Shown here in pieces: positions 1-7,049 of a stretch of DNA of 64,000 nt. The position numbers were made by a program, and so were the translations under genes. This stretch comes from CALFXN01 sp964451935 (GTDB lineage Bacteria; Synergistota; Synergistia; Synergistales; Aminobacteriaceae). The stretch is from contig CAYVKE010000006.1 of assembly GCA_964451935.1 (NCBI GenBank), forward strand, positions 1-64,000, written 5' to 3'. The notes below the pieces were generated by a model, which saw only the letters and a program-made list of their open reading frames with translations, ran no database searches and was not told the origin of the DNA. Numbering within the stretch: position 1 is the stretch's first letter; each line of letters opens with the position of its first letter.

Positions 1-18
1 AACGCCGTTTTGATTTGT

Positions 19-92
19 TGGGGAATCGTCCAACGGCAGGACACCTGACTCTGGATCAGGCGATCGTGGTTCGAATCCACGTTCCCCAGCCA
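19..92 (+). tRNA. tRNA-Gln (anticodon CTG)
   Basis: A full cloverleaf can be folded. The acceptor arm TGGGGAA (19-25) pairs with TTCCCCA (82-88), the anticodon stem CCTGA/TCAGG encloses a loop with CTG at 51-53, and the T loop reads GGTTCGAATCC. The discriminator G and an encoded CCA end the gene at 92. It decodes CAG. A tRNA-Glu gene follows after 7 bases, and the two probably share one transcript that ends at the terminator at 187-224. Confidence 0.95.
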
Positions 93-99
93 ATATCCC

Positions 100-175
100 G
101 GCCCCATCGACTAGTGGCCTAGGTCGTAACCCTCTCAAGGTTAAAACACGGGTTCGAATCCCGTTGGGGCTACCA
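100..175 (+). tRNA. tRNA-Glu (anticodon CTC)
   Basis: The acceptor arm GGCCCCA (100-106) pairs with TGGGGCT (165-171) including one G-U pair. The anticodon stem TAACC/GGTTA encloses loop CTCTCAA, giving anticodon CTC for codon GAG. The T arm has GGTTCGAATCC, and CCA is encoded at 173-175. It lies in tandem after tRNA-Gln. Confidence 0.94.
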
Positions 176-186
176 ATGATTCAGCA

Positions 187-224
187 GGCGCTATCCTTCG
201 TACAGGGATAGCGCCTTTTTTTTT
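187..224 (+). terminator. Intrinsic terminator of the tRNA-Gln/tRNA-Glu unit
   Basis: A perfect 10-bp stem (GGCGCTATCC at 187-196, GGATAGCGCC at 206-215) is followed at once by nine T residues (216-224). It works in the + direction only, because the other side has no T tract for the minus strand. Confidence 0.93.
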
Positions 225-264
225 AAATGCACAAGCCGGAAGAAAGCCTCACGACGTGTCGAAG

Positions 265-675
265 CTATTCGCACTGTCCTCTTTTCCGTTCCTCCCACGT
301 AATGAACGAGTGATAGAATTCCTGATCCCCGTCGTCTATTCCCCGCGTTATTTCGGTGATGTGCGTATGCTGCGCGTCGATCTGTTCGAGGACGTAGTTG
401 ACGGCGACTTCGGGAAGACTGTTTTCTCCGCAGGTGTAAATGTCGAGCGCCAAATAGTTTGCCTCAGGCCACGAGTGAACCGAAAGATGCGATTCGCTGA
501 TGACGACCACTCCGCTGACTCCGTCCGGCGGAAATTTGTGGAACGAGACGGACCAAACCTGTGTGTTGGCACGTTTTGCCGCTTCTACAAGGATTTCCTG
601 AAGTTTGTCGATCTGGCTGATCGCCGAGTTGCATCCTGACGCTTCAACAATGAAATGGAATCCCTTCGGAGACAT
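265..675 (-). CDS. speH: S-adenosylmethionine decarboxylase proenzyme (SpeH type)
   Basis: This pyruvoyl enzyme decarboxylates S-adenosylmethionine to supply the aminopropyl donor for spermidine synthesis. The protein has about 136 residues, the size of the short bacterial class. The processing site Glu61-Ser62 lies in SESHLSVHSWPE, with the candidate catalytic His67 and Cys82 (YTCGE). These match the family's well-studied Thermotoga enzyme (Ser63, His68, Cys83) within one position. I chose the ATG at 675 because AGAGGGGG lies about 7 bases upstream and the N-terminus then fits the family; an upstream in-frame TTG at 696 is less likely. No spermidine synthase gene is adjacent. The reading frame covers the whole interval between the tRNA clusters. 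Confidence 0.93.
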   Translation of the reverse strand: MSPKGFHFIVEASGCNSAISQIDKLQEILVEAAKRANTQVWSVSFHKFPPDGVSGVVVISESHLSVHSWPEANYLALDIYTCGENSLPEVAVNYVLEQIDAQHTHITEITRGIDDGDQEFYHSFITWEERKRGQCE

Positions 676-719
676 GCGAATCCCCCTCTTCTTCAAAATC
701 CGGATAGATACACGGAAGT

Positions 720-725
720 ATTATA
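720..725 (-). promoter_or_regulatory. Candidate -10 box upstream of speH
   Basis: On the minus strand this hexamer reads TATAAT, 45 bases before the chosen speH start. No good -35 box is visible at 16-18 bases from it. The interval 676-829 contains no other gene. Confidence 0.4.
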
Positions 726-829
726 ATTTTATAGCTCTCGATTGTTGGACCGGAATAGACGGCAATCTCTTCGAACATTGGGGGAGGACGTGCGTCACGT
801 CGAATACGGAGCCGAAAGAAGAGAGAACG

Positions 830-861
830 AAAAAAAACAGCCATTCATTACAGAATGGCTG
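830..861 (-). terminator. Intrinsic terminator of tRNA-Ala
   Basis: CAGCCATTC (838-846) and GAATGGCTG (853-861) form a perfect 9-bp stem with a 6-base loop. Read on the minus strand it is followed by eight T residues (837-830), just downstream of tRNA-Ala. Confidence 0.9.
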
Positions 862-872
862 TCCGTATACTC

Positions 873-948
<76 letters not shown>

Positions 949-965
949 AGAACGAAAACGAAGGT

Positions 966-994
966 ATTATAATGACCACGGGCAGTGCTGTCAA
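966..994 (-). promoter_or_regulatory. Consensus sigma-70 promoter of tRNA-Ala
   Basis: On the minus strand the sequence reads TTGACA (994-989), a 17-base spacer, then TATAAT (971-966). Both boxes and the spacer match the sigma-70 consensus exactly, and the -10 box ends 17 bases before the mature tRNA. Confidence 0.92.
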
Positions 995-1045
995 CCAGTG
1001 CCTCCCGGCGGATGAGAGAAATCCTTGCAGATTCTCCGTTTTCTC

Positions 1046-1073
1046 TTGACGGGCGGTATTCCCGTGTTATTGT
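1046..1073 (+). promoter_or_regulatory. Candidate promoter of the aldolase-like gene
   Basis: TTGACG (1046-1051), a 16-base spacer and TATTGT (1068-1073) form a reasonable sigma-70 site. It would start transcription about 45 bases before the ATG at 1126, which supports that start over upstream GTG or ATG codons. Confidence 0.45.
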
Positions 1074-1125
1074 TCAACTGGTGGAAGAAAGCGCCTCATT
1101 ATCGGAGAAAGGATGTGCTGAATCT

Positions 1126-2385
1126 ATGGATACGAGCGGAACTGCATATCGGGAAATGCTCACGAAACGCCCTTTAAATGTCAGGGCTCTCTGGGGAACG
1201 GAGGATCTCGGGCTTGTCAGCGGAAGAGATGTCGTCGTTGCTGCACGCGAGAGTGAGGCCATCATTCTTGCCGCCAACGCGAGGAGTCCTCTGACCGTCA
1301 AGGGCGTCTTCAAGGCTGCGAAGGCGTGCAACGCGGCCGTGTACATCGAGATCGCCAAATCCGAGGACAGTTACTGTTACGGATCTTTCGCCTCCCTCCC
1401 GGATTACGCGGCGCGTTACTCCGCGGAACTCGGACACGGGATTATTTTCGGACTTCATGTCGATCATTACGGAATCAAATCCATGGAAGACGTCCAGAAG
1501 TCCGTCGTTCATATTCCCGACATCGTTCGAAGAGGATGGACATCTTTTGCGGTTGACGCTTCGCATCTTCAGGACTGGGAGAATCTGTGCGCGACGCGGG
1601 ATGTCTGCATGAGCATACCGGCGTATCTCGGACTCGAGGTCGAGGTTGGAGAGATCAAGGGGCCCGGGGAACTGTCAACCGTCAAAGAAGCGCTCTTCTT
1701 CGTCGGAGGCTTGAATTCCTGGGGAATCAGCCCCGATCTTCTCGCCATCTCCAACGGCAGTCTCCACGGGACGTACGATACGACCACCGGACAACATGAA
1801 GGGATCGATCTTGACCGGACGCTCGAAATCGCCAATGCGATTCGCCCCTATGGAGTCGCCATTGCACAGCACGGAATTTCCGGCACGCCTCTATCCAAAG
1901 TGGCGCGGTTCCGGAAGTTCGGCATCGCCAAAGGGAACGTCGCCACGCTTTTCCAGAATATCGTTTTTGGACTGAAGATGGATCCGGAAAACGGGAACGC
2001 GGTCGTGGAAAACGGGTCGTACGTGAAGGAACCGGATCGCGGCATCTCCACGGAGCTTTGGAACAAGATCGTCGAATGGGCCGACGGCAAGAAATACAGC
2101 CGGAAGAGCGGAGATTACAAGAAGGCCAATCTGCCGTTCGGCGAAGCCATCATGAATGAACCGCAGCCGTGCATCGATCGGATCGTCGCTGAGACTGAAG
2201 AGTGGGCGACCAGATTCCTCAAGGCGTTCAATGCGGAGGGGACGGCGGAAAAGGTCCTCGAAACGATCGCCCGGCGTCCCTTCGACAACGCTGCGCCGGA
2301 ACGCCCCGTCCTGCATAAACGAAACGAATTCACGTGCGAGGTTGCGCAACAGGAACGCGGGAGCGACGCCGATTATTCGGACTAG
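1126..2385 (+). CDS. Class II (zinc) aldolase family protein, probable fructose-bisphosphate aldolase
   Basis: Class II aldolases use zinc to cleave or condense ketose bisphosphates in a TIM barrel; this would fit glycolysis alongside enolase at 19.5 kb. Visible family marks are the zinc-site His in HVDHYG, the acidic stretch LEVEVGEIKG, a second His in ISNGSLHGTYD, and the third His with phosphate loop in QHGISG followed by GIAKGNVATLFQNI. The protein has 419 residues, with a long C-terminal part of about 120 residues after the barrel motifs (ADGKKYSRKSGDYKKANLP onward), longer than ordinary enzymes of roughly 300. The start at 1126 is preceded by AAAGGA at a long spacing; in-frame starts at 985 and 1012 are possible, but the first overlaps the tRNA-Ala promoter. 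Substrate specificity (fructose, tagatose or other) cannot be read from sequence alone. Confidence 0.75.
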   Translation: MDTSGTAYREMLTKRPLNVRALWGTEDLGLVSGRDVVVAARESEAIILAANARSPLTVKGVFKAAKACNAAVYIEIAKSEDSYCYGSFASLPDYAARYSAELGHGIIFGLHVDHYGIKSMEDVQKSVVHIPDIVRRGWTSFAVDASHLQDWENLCATRDVCMSIPAYLGLEVEVGEIKGPGELSTVKEALFFVGGLNSWGISPDLLAISNGSLHGTYDTTTGQHEGIDLDRTLEIANAIRPYGVAIAQHGISGTPLSKVARFRKFGIAKGNVATLFQNIVFGLKMDPENGNAVVENGSYVKEPDRGISTELWNKIVEWADGKKYSRKSGDYKKANLPFGEAIMNEPQPCIDRIVAETEEWATRFLKAFNAEGTAEKVLETIARRPFDNAAPERPVLHKRNEFTCEVAQQERGSDADYSD

Positions 2386-2465
2386 ACAATCGCTTCGTCT
2401 GACGTCCGGTACTGCGCGGAACGATCCGGTTCCCTCCCAATCCACGTAGCGGCTTTTCCGGGGAG

Positions 2466-2510
2466 CGGCCTTCTTCCGGCTTCGCGTCGAGATGAAGGCC
2501 GTTTTCTCTT
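2466..2510 (+). terminator. Hairpin with T-rich tail ahead of thrC (terminator or attenuator)
   Basis: CGGCCTTC (2466-2473) and GAAGGCCG (2494-2501) pair across a 20-base loop and are followed by TTTTCTCTTT. It could end the aldolase transcript. Because it stops only a few bases before the thrC ribosome-binding site (AGGAGG, 2513-2518), it could also act as an attenuator. The rest of the 142-base gap after the aldolase shows no clear promoter. Confidence 0.55.
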
Positions 2511-2527
2511 TCAGGAGGTTGAATGCG

Positions 2528-3574
2528 ATGTTGACAGGAATTCTTCAGAAATACGGCGAGTTCTTCCCGATTTCATCAGGAACTCCCAGACTTTCTCTTT
2601 GTGAAGGGTCCACCCCTCTTGTCCGTTTGCGACGTTTGGGCGAGGAAACCGGAGCCGAAATCTATGCGAAGGTCGAGGGGGCCAACCCGACGGGATCGTT
2701 CAAGGATCGTGGGATGGTTCTTGCGGTCGCCAAAGCGCTGGAAGAAGGAACGAAGGGAATTGTCTGCGCATCTACGGGGAATACGTCCGCCTCTGCGGCG
2801 GCCTATGCCGCAGCCGCCGGCATCCGTTGCGCCGTTTTGCTTCCGCAGGGGAAGGTCGCGTTGGGGAAATTGTCGCAGGCGCTGGCTTTTGGCGCGAAGG
2901 CCGTCTGCATCGAAGGCAACTTCGATGCGGCGCTCCGCTTCGCCCGGCAGGCGGCGGCCGAACTTGGCGTCACCCTGGTCAATTCCGTCAATCCGTATCG
3001 TCTTTGGGGGCAGCGATCCGCCGCGTGGGAGATCTGCGACGATCTTTCCGACGCCCCCGACTGGCTCATTATCCCTGTGGGAAATGCCGGAAATATCAGC
3101 GCCTATTGCGCCGGTTTCGAGTTTTACAAAGAGACGGGGCGCGCGACGCGCCTTCCGCGTCTGATCGGCGTGCAGGCAGAGGGGGCCGCCCCGATGGTCC
3201 GAGGCGCACCGGAGCCTTTTCCGGAGACGCTGGCGACGGCCATAAGGATCGGAAATCCGGTCAGCGCCGATAAGGCCCGACGCGCCGTCGAGCTGACGAA
3301 CGGTCAGTTCCTTGCGGTGACGGATCAGGAGATCCTCGATGCACAGAGAAAGCTCGCATGCCTTGAGGGAATATTCGCCGAGCCCGCTTCCTGCGCCACG
3401 GTAGCGGCGTTTCTGAAGCTCTCGGGCCTTGGAAAAATGCAGAGGGGAAGCCGGGGCGTTCTCGTTTTGACGGGGAACGGCCTCAAGGATCCGCAGGCTC
3501 CGATGCATTACCTGCCGGAACCTGTCTGCGCGCCCGGAAGCTGGGACTCCATTCGGGAGGTTCTGTCCCGATGA
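2528..3574 (+). CDS. thrC: Threonine synthase
   Basis: This PLP enzyme converts O-phosphohomoserine to threonine, the last step of the pathway. PLP binding is shown by NPTGSFKDRGM with the Schiff-base Lys59, by the substrate loop ASTGNTSASAAAYAA, and by the phosphate-binding GNAGNISAYCAGF. With 348 residues it belongs to the short threonine synthase class. The ATG at 2528 has AGGAGG nine bases upstream; an earlier in-frame start at 2492 lies inside the hairpin and is rejected. The stop overlaps the homoserine kinase start in ATGA, so the two consecutive pathway enzymes are translationally coupled. Confidence 0.96.
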   Translation: MLTGILQKYGEFFPISSGTPRLSLCEGSTPLVRLRRLGEETGAEIYAKVEGANPTGSFKDRGMVLAVAKALEEGTKGIVCASTGNTSASAAAYAAAAGIRCAVLLPQGKVALGKLSQALAFGAKAVCIEGNFDAALRFARQAAAELGVTLVNSVNPYRLWGQRSAAWEICDDLSDAPDWLIIPVGNAGNISAYCAGFEFYKETGRATRLPRLIGVQAEGAAPMVRGAPEPFPETLATAIRIGNPVSADKARRAVELTNGQFLAVTDQEILDAQRKLACLEGIFAEPASCATVAAFLKLSGLGKMQRGSRGVLVLTGNGLKDPQAPMHYLPEPVCAPGSWDSIREVLSR

Positions 3575-5028
3575 GTCTGCTTCGGATCAGGGTCCCCGCT
3601 TCGAGTGCGAATCTCGGCTCCGGTTTCGATACGGTTGGGCTTTCACTGACGCTATATAACGTATTCGATGTCGACGAACTCCTCCCGTCGGGACGCTACG
3701 AGGTTGAAATAATCGGGGAGGGGAGCGGGGATCTCGGACGCTCCAAAAGAAATCTTTTTCTTGATTGCTATGAATCCGCGTGCCGGGAGTGGGGATTTAC
3801 GCCCCCCGGTCTCAGGTTGCGGTGTCTGAACGTCATCCCGCTGTGCCGCGGCTTGGGAAGCTCTTCCAGCGCCGTCGTCGGCGGCGTCGCTCTCGCCAAT
3901 GCGCTGCGCGACAGGCCCCTTCCGCTCGATGAACTGCTCGCGCTCATGGTTCGCATGGAAGGACATCCCGACAACGTGGTTCCCTCGTGCATCGGCGGGA
4001 TGGTCGTCAGCTGTTGGGACGGAAAAGATCTGCGGTACGTCCGGATGCCGCGGCTTCCGGCTTCGATGATTGCTGTCGTCGCCGTGCCCGCCGTTGAGGT
4101 GAGCACGGCCGATGCGCGCAAGGCTCTTCCCGAACAGGTTTCGCTCAAGGACGCCGTCTACAATCTGAGTCGTTCCGCCCTTCTCGCCGCTTCCTGGGCC
4201 ACAGGAAACTGGAAGCATCTTCCCTGGGCAATGGAGGACAGACTTCACCAGCCGTTTCGCGCGAAACTCTTTCCGGGCGGAGAGGAGATCCTTCAGGAGG
4301 TCCGGAACGTTCCGGGCTGCACCGGCGTCGCCATCAGCGGTTCCGCGCCGAGCGTCATCGCGTTCAGCTCCCACATGCCGGAAGATGTGGCGAGACACAT
4401 GTGCGCCGTCTTCACGCGAAACGGAGTCCGCTCGCGTTTCTTCATGCTTTCCGAAGACAGGCACGGGGTGACGGTTCAGAAAAATATCTCGGGGGCTGGA
4501 TTCTACCATCCCCTCAGGACTGGAGGAATGCGCCGGATGGTCTTTCCTGCTGGATCGCGCGTGACATCGGTTCATAATGACAGAGGCGTCGTGAAAATCG
4601 CGGTGCTGGGCGTCCCGGACGTCCCCGGCGTCGCGTCGCGACTGTTCACGGAGCTTGCGGATTCCGGCGTGGCGACGGACATGATCGTACAGAGCGTCAT
4701 GCGGGGACAGGTGAATGACATCGCATTCCTGGTCCGCTCAAAAGACCTCAGCGCAGCCATCGATATCACGCGCCGGTTTGCGGGCGAAATCGAGGCGCAG
4801 GGAGTGACGTACGACACGGAGATTGCGAAGGTCACCGTCTCGGGAGAACAATTCGGCGAAGGGACGGCCATCGCGTCGCGAATGTTTTCCGTTCTCGCCG
4901 ACAAGGGGATCAACATCGATATGATCGGAGCCTCGTCCCGCGACGTGACGTGCGTCGTCGCCTCCGGCGACGCGGAGGGAGCAGTCTGCTCTCTTTCGGA
5001 TTTTTTCATTGGTCCGAACGAGGAGTGA
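3571..5028 (+). CDS. thrB: Homoserine kinase fused to a tandem aspartokinase-type ACT regulatory region
   Basis: Residues 1 to about 305 are a GHMP-family homoserine kinase that makes O-phosphohomoserine for ThrC. It has the N-terminal motif PASSANLGSGFD (9-20), the ATP loop PLCRGLGSSSSA (about 90-101) and motif 3 GVAISGSAPS (about 252). Ordinary ThrB stops near 300 residues. Here a linker leads into residues about 331-485, which contain two ACT domains: KIAVLGVPDVPGVASRLF with VATDMIVQSV, then KVTVSG with IASRMFSVLADKGINIDMI. This matches the regulatory half of LysC-type aspartokinase, where such pairs bind threonine or lysine. I infer allosteric feedback on homoserine kinase. The frame is continuous, so this is a true fusion and not two genes. 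No aspartokinase or homoserine dehydrogenase is nearby. Confidence 0.93.
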   Translation: MSLLRIRVPASSANLGSGFDTVGLSLTLYNVFDVDELLPSGRYEVEIIGEGSGDLGRSKRNLFLDCYESACREWGFTPPGLRLRCLNVIPLCRGLGSSSSAVVGGVALANALRDRPLPLDELLALMVRMEGHPDNVVPSCIGGMVVSCWDGKDLRYVRMPRLPASMIAVVAVPAVEVSTADARKALPEQVSLKDAVYNLSRSALLAASWATGNWKHLPWAMEDRLHQPFRAKLFPGGEEILQEVRNVPGCTGVAISGSAPSVIAFSSHMPEDVARHMCAVFTRNGVRSRFFMLSEDRHGVTVQKNISGAGFYHPLRTGGMRRMVFPAGSRVTSVHNDRGVVKIAVLGVPDVPGVASRLFTELADSGVATDMIVQSVMRGQVNDIAFLVRSKDLSAAIDITRRFAGEIEAQGVTYDTEIAKVTVSGEQFGEGTAIASRMFSVLADKGINIDMIGASSRDVTCVVASGDAEGAVCSLSDFFIGPNEE

Positions 5029-5040
5029 GTGATTTTCCCT

Positions 5041-5068
5041 TTGAGACAACGTCCGGTTTCGGTACAAT
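5041..5068 (+). promoter_or_regulatory. Candidate promoter of lptA-lptB
   Basis: TTGAGA (5041-5046), a 16-base spacer and TACAAT (5063-5068) lie in the gap after thrB and about 43 bases ahead of the lptA start. Confidence 0.6.
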
Positions 5069-5110
5069 AGCGTCGCTTTGAAGAACTTCGCCGCGGGGAT
5101 GGTGAAAAGA

Positions 5111-5848
5111 ATGCGGCTTCGTATGTTCGTAATCGCTCTTGCGCTTCTGTTTGTCGCATCTCTTGCGTTGGGAGCCGAGGTGAACCTGACTGCGGATTCC
5201 ATGCGTTACGACTCCAAAAAGGGCCTTTTCTACGGTGAGGGACACGTCAAACTCTCACGGGAGGGGCTCTCCCTCGTCGCGCAGCTTGTAGAAGGGGATA
5301 TGGACGGAAAAAGGGTCCGTTTCATTGGCGACGTCCGGGCCGAAGGCAAATGGAACGAGGACGCCGTGGAGCTGTCCTGTGGGGAAGTCGCGACTGGGTT
5401 CGGCGACGTGCGCAGCTACCATTTCGCGGGCGGGGTCCGGGGCAGATTCGGGAAGAGGATGATCGACGCCGACTCCGTCGTCCTCTCTGGAGATGCGTTT
5501 TCCATCGAGAAGGTCCGTTCGTTCGTCGATGACGAACTGCGCGTGTTCCTTTCTGCGGCTGCAATTGACGGCCATATTTCAAAAGGCGAAGTTTCGGATG
5601 TCACTGCTCGCGGCGGCGTTGTTCTCAAGTCCGGTCCGAAGAAAGACCTTCCCACAACGATACGGGGAAGCCGCGCCGTCTACTCGAAAGCCCGGGGAAG
5701 CATCGTGGTTTCGGGCGCCGTGACGGCGGTTCAGGGGGATCGGACGCTCCGGGCGGAATCCCTCGTGTACTTTCTCGCGTCCGGAAGGATCGAAGCCGCC
5801 GGGAAACCCCAGATTGTCTTTCCGTTGAAAGGATCCTCCGCACCTTGA
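5111..5848 (+). CDS. lptA: LptA/OstA-family lipopolysaccharide export protein (periplasmic)
   Basis: LptA-type proteins bridge the periplasm and carry lipopolysaccharide from the inner to the outer membrane. The N-terminus (MRLRMFVIALALLFVASLALG, about 21 residues) is a signal peptide. The mature part begins with the OstA pattern VNLTADSMRYDSKKGLFYGEG followed by repeated short beta-strand segments (for example SRAVYSKARGSIVVSGAV), as in the family's jelly roll. It lies directly ahead of the LptB ATPase and overlaps it. The ATG at 5111 gives the best signal peptide and has GGGGATGG upstream; ATG 5099 and TTG 5078 are alternatives. It could instead play the LptC role, since no lptC is nearby. 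Confidence 0.8.
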   Translation: MRLRMFVIALALLFVASLALGAEVNLTADSMRYDSKKGLFYGEGHVKLSREGLSLVAQLVEGDMDGKRVRFIGDVRAEGKWNEDAVELSCGEVATGFGDVRSYHFAGGVRGRFGKRMIDADSVVLSGDAFSIEKVRSFVDDELRVFLSAAAIDGHISKGEVSDVTARGGVVLKSGPKKDLPTTIRGSRAVYSKARGSIVVSGAVTAVQGDRTLRAESLVYFLASGRIEAAGKPQIVFPLKGSSAP

Positions 5849-6573
5849 CCGACCGCATCCTGTCCGGGAAAAAACTCTGCAAGGCGTACAAGGGCCGCAC
5901 CGTTGTCTCCATGGTCGACATCGACGTCCATATGGGAGAGATTGTCGGCCTTCTCGGCCCGAATGGAGCCGGAAAAACGACGACGTTCTATATGATCGTC
6001 GGTCTCGTGTCACCCGATTCCGGGAGCGTCTGCATCAAGGACCGGGATGTCACCGGTCTTCCCGTCTACAAGCGGGCGAAGCTGGGAGTCGGATACCTGC
6101 CGCAGGAATCTTCGGTTTTCCGGAGCCTGAGCGTCCGGGAAAACCTGGAACTCGTCCTTGAGGAACTTGGGACCGATGCTTCAGAGCGAACGGGTGTCGT
6201 CGAGCATCTTCTCGAAGAATTCGGGCTGACCCGTCTGGCGTCGACAAGCGGATACGCCCTGAGCGGCGGCGAACGCCGTCGCGTGGAGATCGCCCGTTGT
6301 CTGGCCATCATGCCGCACTTTCTGTTGCTCGACGAACCATTCAGCGGAATCGATCCGATAGCGGTCTACGATATCCAGCAGATTATCCTGAATCTTAGGG
6401 CGAAGGGTTTCGGGATTCTTCTGACGGACCACAATGTTCGCGATACGCTGGCGATTACCGACAGGACCTATCTGATCCATCAGGGGCAGATCGTGATCGA
6501 AGGATCCCCCGACGATGTCGCGCAGAGTGAAGTCGCCCGGAAGTTCTACCTTGGCGACAGGTTTTCCTGGTAG
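5845..6573 (+). CDS. lptB: Lipopolysaccharide export ATPase LptB
   Basis: This is the cytoplasmic ATP-binding subunit that powers LptFG in lifting lipopolysaccharide out of the inner membrane. It has Walker A GPNGAGKTTT (about 39-48), the Q-loop region YLPQESSVF, the signature LSGGERRRVEIAR (about 139), Walker B FLLLDEPFSG and the switch His in LTDHNV. FSGIDPIAV and the C-terminal KFYLGDRF are typical of LptB. It has 242 residues. The start is TTG in TTGA, overlapping the lptA stop, so the pair is coupled. Its 3' end overlaps the end of the convergent hycI gene by 28 bases. Confidence 0.93.
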   Translation: MTDRILSGKKLCKAYKGRTVVSMVDIDVHMGEIVGLLGPNGAGKTTTFYMIVGLVSPDSGSVCIKDRDVTGLPVYKRAKLGVGYLPQESSVFRSLSVRENLELVLEELGTDASERTGVVEHLLEEFGLTRLASTSGYALSGGERRRVEIARCLAIMPHFLLLDEPFSGIDPIAVYDIQQIILNLRAKGFGILLTDHNVRDTLAITDRTYLIHQGQIVIEGSPDDVAQSEVARKFYLGDRFSW

Positions 6574-7010
6574 GCGGGAATATGCCCGGTTTCTTCGGCT
6601 TCGATGAGGGTGCAGACTCTATCGATCGCTTCGGCGACGGAAGGGGATACTTCCGAAAACGGAGAGGCGTCGGCAGGTTGAATGCCGAGAATGCGGACGG
6701 AGATGTTCTTCGGAAGCAGATCGAGAAGAAGCGGAACCGGGATCCCGTGAGACGAAAAAGCGATTCCCGCGCAATCCTTGGGATCGACGCGCCGGATCGA
6801 ACCTGCAGGAAGCCCCATGTCCAGCGCATCCACGATGAGAAGCATCTCGGGCGTTTTCTTTTGTGCAAGGCCGATATAATTCTCAGGCGTGGTTTCGCAG
6901 TTTACGGAGAGCACTCCGGGAATCGACAGCGCGGCGATTCGTTCCGCGACGGTCGGTCCGGCCGCGTCGTCTCCATGGAGCACGTTCCCGATACCCCAGA
7001 TCATTATCAT
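6546..7010 (-). CDS. hycI: Hydrogenase maturation endopeptidase, HycI type
   Basis: Family M52 proteases trim the C-terminus of the large subunit of [NiFe] hydrogenases after nickel insertion. The 154-residue product opens with IWGIGNVLHGDDAAGP and has TTPENY, LLIVDALDMG, RRVDPKD, FSSHGIPVP and ILGIQPADASPF in order. These line up with E. coli HycI (APEN, LLIVDATDMG, TTHNMP, LGIQPD), including the candidate metal-binding Asp and His. The ATG at 7010 has AAAGGG upstream; longer upstream frames lack family similarity. No hydrogenase structural gene is in the window, so a HycI-processed group 4 enzyme is expected elsewhere. The gene converges on lptB (28-base overlap) and diverges from murJ across 39 bases. 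Confidence 0.88.
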   Translation of the reverse strand: MIMIWGIGNVLHGDDAAGPTVAERIAALSIPGVLSVNCETTPENYIGLAQKKTPEMLLIVDALDMGLPAGSIRRVDPKDCAGIAFSSHGIPVPLLLDLLPKNISVRILGIQPADASPFSEVSPSVAEAIDRVCTLIEAEETGHIPAYQENLSPR

Positions 7011-7049
7011 CGTGACGTCACCCTTTCCTGTGAATAAGGAGGCTTTTCG

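Noticed and set aside
2405..2435. T-box-like GGTACTGCGCGGAAC ahead of thrC
   Set aside because: It has two extra bases compared with the conserved T-box core, and there is no room for a stem I with a threonine specifier after the aldolase stop. Treated as chance.
2492..2527. Upstream in-frame start for thrC
   Set aside because: It falls in the terminator-like hairpin and lacks the strong AGGAGG that precedes the ATG at 2528.
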